The translations under genes were made by a program, and so were the position numbers. A DNA stretch of 21,536 bases from Bacillota bacterium (GTDB lineage Bacteria; Bacillota; UBA4882; UBA10575). The DNA is taken from the NCBI GenBank assembly GCA_012512605.1, contig JAAZDX010000176.1, forward strand, positions 1 to 21,536, written 5' to 3'. Positions within the stretch are counted from its first letter, which is position 1. The number at the start of each line of letters is the position of its first letter. A model generated the notes under the pieces. It saw nothing but the letters and a program-made list of their open reading frames with translations. It was not told the origin of the DNA and did no database searches. Positions 16,260-21,536 of this stretch are shown here, piece after piece.

Positions 16260-17217
16260 CGTTCCACCTCATTAGTCTGATTTGCATTACCGCAATGACC
16301 GCGCAAATAAAGAAGAGAATGACCGACCAGGCACTGGCGTAGCCGATTCTTCCGTTGGTAAAACCTAGCGTGTATAGACTATATTCCAAAGTATGCGTAC
16401 TATATCCGGGTCCGCCTCGACTAAAGGTGTAAATGAACGAAAAGGCGCGTGCTACGTTTTCAATAACCGACATGACAACCAAGAACTCAATATTAAACCG
16501 GATGGAAGGCAGCGTGACATGCCAGAACCTGGTCCACCAACCGGCACCATCAACCCGCGCCGCTTCATATAGATGCTCATCAACGCTACCCATGGCGGCT
16601 AAAAAATAAATCGTGCCAAACCCAATGCGCACGATAACGCTATAGACTGTTCCTAATGATAATAAAGCTAACAAAGGCCGATTCAACCAATCAAATGCCC
16701 AAGAATGTAAACCGACCATTTCCAAGAGGCTATTCAACGGGCCATTCGACCGCAAAAACAGATTAAAGACCATCCCCAAAATAACATAACCCAGAACCTG
16801 GGGAAGATAAATAACGGCGCGGAAAAACTTCCAACCCTTAAGACCGCCCCGTAATAAAGCGGCCAAGCACAGGGGGATAAAAACCCCCAACGGGATAAAT
16901 AGCAACAATATCAACGTGTTTTTGATCGACTGCCAAAACCTTTCATCTTCAAACATGGCGCGAAAGTTATCGAAGCCCACCCAATTCAGCGCCCCAAAAC
17001 CACGCCAGTCGGTAAGACTATAGATAAAATTGGAAACCATCGGAAAAAGGATAAAAACTAACATCAGGATCATCAATGGCGTGATCAATAAATATGCATC
17101 CCGGCTTTCCTGCGTTTGTAAGCGCGTTGTTTTCCCAGGCTTCAAGCCATTTTGCCTCATCAGGAGATCCATATCCGGTATTCCTTGAGTTTTCGGGTTT
17201 GCTTTTCTCAAAGCCAT
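16252..17217 (-). CDS. CUT1 ABC sugar transporter permease, MalF type
   Basis: Second membrane subunit of the importer. Hydrophobic segments begin at about residue 42 (YLLITPLMILMLVFILFP), and the EAA loop YEAARVDGAGWWTRFWHVTL is at about 217-236. The frame is open up to 17310, but those extra codons run through a perfect inverted repeat. The ATG at 17217 has a strong AAAGGAG four bases upstream and gives 321 aa, nearer the family norm. A long, polar N-terminal tail of about 40 residues remains. It lies 110 bases after the binding-protein gene. Confidence 0.92.
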   Translation of the reverse strand: MALRKANPKTQGIPDMDLLMRQNGLKPGKTTRLQTQESRDAYLLITPLMILMLVFILFPMVSNFIYSLTDWRGFGALNWVGFDNFRAMFEDERFWQSIKNTLILLLFIPLGVFIPLCLAALLRGGLKGWKFFRAVIYLPQVLGYVILGMVFNLFLRSNGPLNSLLEMVGLHSWAFDWLNRPLLALLSLGTVYSVIVRIGFGTIYFLAAMGSVDEHLYEAARVDGAGWWTRFWHVTLPSIRFNIEFLVVMSVIENVARAFSFIYTFSRGGPGYSTHTLEYSLYTLGFTNGRIGYASAWSVILFFICAVIAVMQIRLMRWNDG

Positions 17218-17253
17218 CAAACTCCTTTGCGAAAAGGCATCGTTGTGAGTTGT

Positions 17254-17295
17254 AGGTGCCGCTTTCATGATCCGGGGAAGGAGAAAGCGGCACCT
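17254..17295 (-). repeat. Perfect 13-bp inverted repeat between the binding-protein and permease genes
   Basis: AGGTGCCGCTTTC and GAAAGCGGCACCT are separated by 16 bases and start 32 bases after the binding-protein stop. The RNA would form a strong stem-loop, with no T-run following. Hairpins placed here in maltose-type operons are known to protect the upstream message and lower permease output. The same role is inferred here. Confidence 0.85.
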
Positions 17296-17327
17296 AAGCA
17301 AATTAACCAAGAGTTAGCTGGAACTTC

Positions 17328-18620
17328 TTATCTGTGTTCGGCAGCAATTTTTTCCACTTGTTCAACAAATTTGTCGACGTTAATCTCTTCGGTGATTAAT
17401 AGTTGTTGGCAGGTCGCGATCATTGCGTCTTCAAAAGCGCTAATAAACATGGTTTGATAGTCTTCGGAAGTATGCTCATCAGTGAGGTAGCTGTTGATCT
17501 CGGCTAGTACCGGGTATCCTAAGACTTTCGTATCCAAACTGGTATTCGGAGAGAAGGCGCCGGTCTCTTCAACAAACACCATTGCCCCTTCGCCGCGCGC
17601 ATAGAATTCAGCGTATTTCACGGCCATATCTTTGTTCTTCGACCAAGTGGTAACCCCGTAACCGATGCCAACGGGTTGGAAGGTTTGCATGTCTTTATAG
17701 TTTGCTTCCGCAAAGTTGATGGTGGGGAAGTAGCCTACATTGTCCTTGCCAAGGGCATCGCTGAATTGTTTCCAGTTGCCCACGTCGGAGAGCAGACCAC
17801 AGAAAATAGCACCTTTACCAGCAGCGAACATATCAATCGCGTCCATAAAATAGGGGATGGAGGCGGCATTCGGATCAAAGTAGCCTTTATCCTTCAGTTC
17901 GACCATCATTTCCGCCGCCTTCTTAAAGGCTTTATTGTTGGCAAAACCTTGTTCGCCGGTTTGGAGCCCGTAAACCTCTTTCCCGTAAATATTGGCGGCT
18001 AAGGCCCGGAACATAAAGTTGGTTGTAAAATCCCGGAGCCCGCCGGTGATCGGAACAATTCCGGCCGCTTTTAACTTTGCGCAAGCCCCTAAGAAGGAAT
18101 CCCAATCTTTTGGTGGGTTATTCGGGTCAAGTCCCGCTTTTTTAAAGAGGGCTTTATTGTAGTAAAAACCAAAACCTTGCGAAGTCATCGGGATTAATTT
18201 AATACCCTTTTTGAAATCCCGGTTTGTAGCAGCGACTTTCCAACTGTCTTCCGGAATTTCGTTCCGCCACGATTTGATGTAATTGTCCAGTTTAAGCAGA
18301 ATGGGATCGAGTTCATAGACATCGCCCCGCGCCCCGTGCAACATGACTACATCCGGGCCCCTATTAGCCTGGGCGGCCGCCCGCAATAATTGATAATACT
18401 GATCATTGGGTTGCGCGACATGATTGATCTTGACATGTGGGTATTTCTCCATAAACATCTTGTCGATCTTTACCATGGTCGGGTTCATGTTGGGATCAGC
18501 ATATTTAAAATCCCAAACCGTCAGTGTAATCTGCTTCGCCGCGTGAACCGCGCCCCCAATTGTTACCGCAACCAGAACAAGTAATAACAGACCAAACAAC
18601 CTTCGCGTTCTTCTCATCAT
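17328..18620 (-). CDS. Extracellular sugar-binding protein of a CUT1 ABC transporter
   Basis: Captures the sugar outside the membrane and delivers it to the two permeases. The 430 aa match family 1 solute-binding proteins: LTVWDFKYADPNMN near the mature N-terminus, then KYPHVKINHVAQPNDQYYQ, DVVMLHGARGD, YYNKALFKKAGLDPNNPPKDW and FAAGKGAIFCGLLSDVG. The first ~28 residues form a Sec signal peptide (MMRRTRRLFGLLLLVLVAVT, then AVHA before AKQ). No cysteine follows it, so it should be cleaved by signal peptidase I and not lipidated, which is unusual for a monoderm Firmicute. The ATG follows AAAGGAGG. It has its own promoter about 175 bases upstream and is first in the transport operon. Confidence 0.95.
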   Translation of the reverse strand: MMRRTRRLFGLLLLVLVAVTIGGAVHAAKQITLTVWDFKYADPNMNPTMVKIDKMFMEKYPHVKINHVAQPNDQYYQLLRAAAQANRGPDVVMLHGARGDVYELDPILLKLDNYIKSWRNEIPEDSWKVAATNRDFKKGIKLIPMTSQGFGFYYNKALFKKAGLDPNNPPKDWDSFLGACAKLKAAGIVPITGGLRDFTTNFMFRALAANIYGKEVYGLQTGEQGFANNKAFKKAAEMMVELKDKGYFDPNAASIPYFMDAIDMFAAGKGAIFCGLLSDVGNWKQFSDALGKDNVGYFPTINFAEANYKDMQTFQPVGIGYGVTTWSKNKDMAVKYAEFYARGEGAMVFVEETGAFSPNTSLDTKVLGYPVLAEINSYLTDEHTSEDYQTMFISAFEDAMIATCQQLLITEEINVDKFVEQVEKIAAEHR

Positions 18621-18744
18621 TAATCTCCTCCTTTAATCCTCCTGATCAAGACTTTAAAGAAACAGCGATATATTATTAATAATTTAACTTGTCGCCCCCA
18701 TCACCTCCCTCTGCTTGCTACAGAATAATTTTCCACTTATTAAA

Positions 18745-18783
18745 AACGTTATATGTAGAATATTATTTTTATCGCGAAACGTT
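18745..18783 (-). promoter_or_regulatory. Paired AACGTT palindromes, putative operators
   Basis: Two sites, AGAACGTTTC (core 18778-18783) and ATAACGTTTT (core 18745-18750), lie 33 bases apart centre to centre, about three helical turns, just downstream of the predicted start of the binding-protein transcript. The CG-centred AACGTT core is usual for LacI-family operators. Their position suits repression lifted by the sugar. No regulator gene is in the window. Confidence 0.5.
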
Positions 18784-18794
18784 CTGTTTACCCT

Positions 18795-18823
18795 ACTTTA
18801 ACATATGATCCAAAAGAAGTCAA
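18795..18823 (-). promoter_or_regulatory. Promoter of the sugar transport operon
   Basis: On the minus strand TTGACT is followed after 17 bases by TAAAGT (4 of 6 to the -10 consensus), with an upstream TGT giving an extended -10. The predicted start near 18788 leaves a leader of about 170 bases. Confidence 0.65.
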
Positions 18824-18922
18824 TAGTTTCCGTTATTCTGTAGCCCTTCGGTTACCATATCCCTGTAAAAGCCAGGGACGATCGGGCCCACAAAACGCCC
18901 CCGCGTCAACAGGCCTAAACCT

Positions 18923-19354
18923 CTAGTCCACGACGACCCCTTTTTTCAGGATTACATTGGCATAGAGCGCGGCTTCGCCGGTCGCCAACACCGCATAGGC
19001 CTGTTTCGCTTTTTCGTAGAAAGCAAACCGTTCCACATATTTAAATTCAGGGGCCTCCGGATAGTGCTTGGTCACAACGGCCCGGTATTCATCCCAGATC
19101 GGAGTTTCAACATCATCCCCCGGGACCACGGCCATCAAGGTCACTGGATGTTTGTCGTATTGATCCAGGGGGAAAAACTTCAATATCGCATCGAGTAATT
19201 CCACAGCCCCATGTCCGTCGGCCCTGATCAGCCGAGGGGCGATCGCGGCCGCCGGAAAATTGCCATCCCCAATAACCAGTTCATCCCCGTGTCCCATTTC
19301 CATCAGAACCTTCAGCAATTCAGGGGAAATGATCTTCGGTATCCCTTTCAGCAT
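18923..19354 (-). CDS. FucU/RbsD-family sugar mutarotase
   Basis: Catalyses anomer interconversion of free sugars (L-fucose for FucU, D-ribose and other pyranoses for RbsD), speeding entry of imported or released sugar into the next enzyme. The 143 aa are the family length. LLKVLMEMGHGDELVIGDGN at the N-terminus holds the conserved His-Gly-Asp, RADGHGAVELLDAIL follows, and ERFAFYEKAKQAYAVLATGE near the C-terminus carries the conserved Tyr. It closely follows the E. coli FucU pattern, but no fucose isomerase, kinase or aldolase is nearby, so the real substrate may be the acceptor sugar of the local phosphorylase (inference). The ATG at 19354 follows GGAGG by six bases; the gap to the reductase gene is 37 bases. 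Confidence 0.9.
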   Translation of the reverse strand: MLKGIPKIISPELLKVLMEMGHGDELVIGDGNFPAAAIAPRLIRADGHGAVELLDAILKFFPLDQYDKHPVTLMAVVPGDDVETPIWDEYRAVVTKHYPEAPEFKYVERFAFYEKAKQAYAVLATGEAALYANVILKKGVVVD

Positions 19355-19391
19355 CGAGATCCTCCTTCATGAATTGAGGGTTGGCCCAAAC

Positions 19392-20438
19392 TCACTTACC
19401 TTCCCAACCGGCAATTTTACCGTCCAGATCCCACAGGTCTTCCCAATCTTTAGCGCCTTCCCATAAGAAAACCTGCCCCTTGATCAAACGACAATTCTTA
19501 TCGATCTTCGCGATCGCGGCCATCTCTTCGTCGGTCAGGGGGTCGGTCACTGCGGCCTGCAGATTGCTTAGATACTCCTGACGGTGGATGGAAAAGGGGA
19601 TCGGAATTTGGCCCCGTTGGACAGCCCACTTGACACAGATCACCGCCGGATGGACCTGATGACGCTCGGCAATTTTCACAATAACCGGATCCTCAATATC
19701 TACCGTATCGGTTTCGGTTTTATCCCGGTCCGGACGGTTTGGTGATCCGATCGGGCAAAAGCCAATCGGGACAATACCATTGTCCACCACAAACTTGAAT
19801 AACTCGGGCTGTTGAAAATGCGGATGTAGCTCCATTTCATTGCAAGCCGGTTTGATTTTGGCATCCCGCAACAATAATTCCAGTTTGGGAATGGTCATGT
19901 TGGAGGTCCCGATATGTTTGACGAGTCCCATCTCAACCAGACGCTCCATTTGCCGCCAAACCTTCATGTATTCCTCATGGATATAGGGGCGGGCATCCGG
20001 ATCACGGGAGTCCACATCGGCACCCGGGGGATGATAATTGGGGAACGGCCAGTGGACCAAGTATAAGTCCAGATAATCCAGGCGTAAATCCTTCAAAGAT
20101 TTGGCGCATGATATAAGCACATCCCCGTCACCATGCATATCATTCCATAGTTTTGAAGTAATCCATAGTTCTTCCCGTTTAATCCCGGACGCAATTGCCT
20201 CTTGTAAAACTTCACCGATTAGATGTTCATTTCCGTAAACCGATGCGCAGTCAATATGGCGGTAACCCACCGCGATCGCCCCTTCAACGGCTGCGGCAAC
20301 CTGTTCGGCGCTGAAGCGGTCGGAACCGTAAGTTCCTAAACCAACGGCCGGAATTTGGGCTCCGGTATAAACTTGGCGTTTCGGGACTAAATGCGGATCA
20401 ACTCCATCAACTGCCGTAAATTTATTTAAGTTACCCAT
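19392..20438 (-). CDS. Aldo/keto reductase (aldose reductase type)
   Basis: NAD(P)H-dependent reduction of an aldehyde or aldose to an alcohol, or the reverse. The 348 aa form the TIM-barrel family with the full catalytic tetrad: Asp63 and Tyr68 (IDCASVYGNE), Lys96 (ITSKLWN) and His129 (LYLVHWPF). GTSNMTIPKLELLL and NEMELHPHFQQPEL are family markers. A DPDARPYIHEEY insertion follows the His strand. Set between a polyol dehydrogenase and a mutarotase, it could reduce the released aldose to a polyol which the dehydrogenase then oxidises to a ketose (inference). The ATG at 20438 is seven bases after GGAGG; in-frame GTG and TTG codons at 20444 and 20441 are too close. Confidence 0.92.
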   Translation of the reverse strand: MGNLNKFTAVDGVDPHLVPKRQVYTGAQIPAVGLGTYGSDRFSAEQVAAAVEGAIAVGYRHIDCASVYGNEHLIGEVLQEAIASGIKREELWITSKLWNDMHGDGDVLISCAKSLKDLRLDYLDLYLVHWPFPNYHPPGADVDSRDPDARPYIHEEYMKVWRQMERLVEMGLVKHIGTSNMTIPKLELLLRDAKIKPACNEMELHPHFQQPELFKFVVDNGIVPIGFCPIGSPNRPDRDKTETDTVDIEDPVIVKIAERHQVHPAVICVKWAVQRGQIPIPFSIHRQEYLSNLQAAVTDPLTDEEMAAIAKIDKNCRLIKGQVFLWEGAKDWEDLWDLDGKIAGWEGK

Positions 20439-20456
20439 CAACACTCCTCCTTCGAA

Positions 20457-20567
20457 TTAATCAATCCCCACCAGCTTCCCCTCTTCATTGACAGTTCCCC
20501 TGATGATGGACGAGCCCGAAACCTGTTCACCAGCGGATACAGTCCCATTGATCTCTTTACGAACCAC
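20457..20567 (-). CDS. Possible 36-codon open frame between the dehydrogenase and reductase genes
   Basis: A frame starting at GTG 20567 (MVRKEINGTVSAGEQVSG...) ends at TAA 20457. Its composition (Gly, Val, Ser, alternating polar and hydrophobic) looks protein-like and resembles a piece of a beta-rich domain. AAAGGAGG sits directly against the GTG, leaving no proper spacing, so this is weak. It could be a real small protein, a gene remnant or chance. I do not recognise it. Confidence 0.2.
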   Translation of the reverse strand: MVRKEINGTVSAGEQVSGSSIIRGTVNEEGKLVGID

Positions 20568-20575
20568 CTCCTTTG

Positions 20576-20597
20576 GGCACGCCCATTAGGGCTTGCC
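20576..20597 (-). other. Hairpin after the polyol dehydrogenase gene
   Basis: The transcript folds GGCAaGCCC with GGGCgTGCC around TAAT: two 4-bp helices with one A-G mismatch. It begins about 20 bases after the dehydrogenase stop. No T-run follows, so a stability or processing element is likelier than a terminator. Confidence 0.4.
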
Positions 20598-20616
20598 AAC
20601 GACCGCAAGGGATAAT

Positions 20617-21536
20617 CTATCCTTTTAAGAGAATTTTCCCCTTTACCCTACCGGGCACCGCCAAATCCGCAAACGCCGCATTGATCTGGGAAAGCGGAAT
20701 GACGCGGTCAATCAATTCATCAACCTGGAGCAGACCTTGTTGCAAGTAATAACCGGTCAACTCCCATTCCTTCCCTGGAAAGGGCGGCGAATAGGACATC
20801 CATGAACCGCGAATGGTCAATTCTTTGCGATTAATATGCTCAAACTCGCCGGGAGCCAAAGTAATCGGCTTCGCCGGAGTGCCAATAAACATGACATTTC
20901 CTTTATTCCCCGCGATCTCCAAACTCAACTTTTCGGTAAACTCAACCCCCGCGCTCTCCACAACCATTTCAAACCCCCGGCCAGCGGTTATTTCCTGAAT
21001 CTGCGCTTTGAAATCGGCCGCACCCGTATTGACACACACACTGGCCCCATATTTTTTTGCCAAAGCCAGTTTTCTGTCATCGATGTCCAGGGCCGTAATC
21101 CGCCTCGCCCCCAGGATCTTGGCAAACTGCAATGCCAACATGCCAATCGTCCCGCATCCGATGATCGCAACGTCAGTCCCGCCCCGGAAACCCATCACCA
21201 ACAGACCATGCAGAGCCACGGTAGCCGGTTCGAAGAGCGCACCTTGCTCAAAAGTCACGCCATCCGGCAACTTAACCCCATTAATAGCTGGTATTTTGAC
21301 AAACTCGGCCCAACTGCCGAAAATCCGGGAACCGATAAAACTATAGTTCTTACATTGGGCGTACCAACCATGCTGGCAATCGGCACACTTCAGGCAAGGA
21401 ACCAAAGGCGCTCCGGCGATCCGCTCCCCCACCCTGACGTTGGTGACCCCCGGACCGACCTCGACCACTTCACCGGAGAATTCGTGCCCTAAGATAATCG
21501 GGTAAAAATGGGCCCCGCTACCTAAGACGCGCGGAA
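20617..21536 (-). CDS. Zinc-dependent polyol dehydrogenase, galactitol-1-phosphate 5-dehydrogenase-like (start outside the window)
   Basis: Oxidises a polyol or polyol phosphate to a ketose with NAD+. About 306 residues are visible of ~345; the frame continues past the window end, so the GTG at 21468 is not the start. Seen: the catalytic-zinc GHEFSG near the edge, the structural-zinc pattern C-x2-C-x2-C-x7-C in PCLKCADCQHGWYAQC, the segment NYSFIGSRIFGSWAEF, the Rossmann turn GCGTIG and the TALDIDD cofactor strand. The C-terminal RKELTIRGSWMSYSPPFPG and the spacing of the whole C-terminal half follow E. coli GatD closely. Together with the class II aldolase and LacC/FruK-type kinase, this makes a tagatose- or related ketose-phosphate route plausible (inference). 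Confidence 0.92.
   Translation of the reverse strand, partial: PRVLGSGAHFYPIILGHEFSGEVVEVGPGVTNVRVGERIAGAPLVPCLKCADCQHGWYAQCKNYSFIGSRIFGSWAEFVKIPAINGVKLPDGVTFEQGALFEPATVALHGLLVMGFRGGTDVAIIGCGTIGMLALQFAKILGARRITALDIDDRKLALAKKYGASVCVNTGAADFKAQIQEITAGRGFEMVVESAGVEFTEKLSLEIAGNKGNVMFIGTPAKPITLAPGEFEHINRKELTIRGSWMSYSPPFPGKEWELTGYYLQQGLLQVDELIDRVIPLSQINAAFADLAVPGRVKGKILLKG

Larger units (their letters stand above)
18621..18922 (-). other. 302-base gap between fucU and the binding-protein gene
   Basis: It holds the promoter and paired palindromes listed separately. A weak 6-bp hairpin at 18860-18878 (TCCCTG/CAGGGA) has no T-run, so transcription from fucU may partly read through. The AT-rich stretch 18655-18700 just before the gene shows nothing else recognisable. 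Confidence 0.6.

Noticed and set aside
17218..17310. Upstream in-frame extension of the MalF-type permease
   Set aside because: It runs through the perfect inverted repeat; the ATG at 17217 follows AAAGGAG and gives a more usual length.
18684..18701. Five-codon frame (ATG to TAA) right after GGGAGGTG, upstream of the binding-protein gene
   Set aside because: The ribosome site is too close to the ATG and the peptide too short; kept only as a curiosity.
18860..18878. Hairpin after fucU as a transcription terminator
   Set aside because: The stem is only 6 bp and no T-run follows on the minus strand.
20836..21492. 218-codon open frame on the plus strand
   Set aside because: Antisense shadow of the polyol dehydrogenase, which has full family motifs on the other strand.
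1..21536. tRNA or rRNA genes, insertion sequences, CRISPR arrays, phage genes
   Set aside because: No cloverleaf, direct-repeat array, transposase or phage-like frame was found on either strand by reading.

Overview
All genes in this 21.5 kb window lie on the minus strand. The base composition is moderately high GC, and strong Shine-Dalgarno sequences (GGAGG-type) precede most starts. The order pyrB-pyrC-carA-carB-pyrK-pyrD, the PyrK-dependent type 1B dihydroorotate dehydrogenase, and a leader with PyrR-type RNA hairpins and terminators all point to a Bacillota (Firmicutes) chromosome. No rRNA, tRNA, transposase, CRISPR or phage gene was seen. The exported sugar-binding protein has a signal peptide without a lipobox cysteine, which is unusual for a monoderm Firmicute and hints at a diderm or otherwise unusual lineage (inference).

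Reading in the direction of transcription (right to left), region 1 (about 21536-10167) is a carbohydrate uptake and breakdown locus. It holds a 5'-truncated GatD-like zinc polyol dehydrogenase, an aldo/keto reductase, an FucU/RbsD-type sugar mutarotase, and then a promoter with two AACGTT palindromes. After the promoter come a CUT1 ABC sugar-binding protein, two permeases, a PfkB kinase, a GH65 disaccharide phosphorylase, a second PfkB kinase of the FruK/LacC type, and a class II GatY/FbaA-type aldolase. A clear intrinsic terminator closes the unit. No transporter ATPase and no beta-phosphoglucomutase are present. The set reads as: import a glucosyl disaccharide, split it by phosphorolysis, rearrange the released acceptor (mutarotation, reduction, oxidation to a ketose), phosphorylate it twice, and cleave it by aldolase into trioses.

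Region 2 (10093-8681) is one unrecognised, membrane-anchored or exported, TPR-like protein.

Region 3 (8615-1) is the pyrimidine operon. A strong promoter is followed by two complete PyrR-type attenuators in tandem with no substantial gene between them, then pyrB, pyrC, carA, carB, pyrK and pyrD (pyrD runs off the window). Most neighbours overlap or are closely packed. Two enzymes carry striking active-site losses. CarA lacks both the catalytic Cys (Gly251) and His (Gln336) of its glutaminase, suggesting an ammonia-dependent carbamoyl-phosphate synthetase. PyrC has Ala318 where the catalytic Asp of the TDHAPH motif should be. PyrK carries an insertion of roughly 40 residues. PyrB, CarB and the visible part of PyrD keep their key residues.
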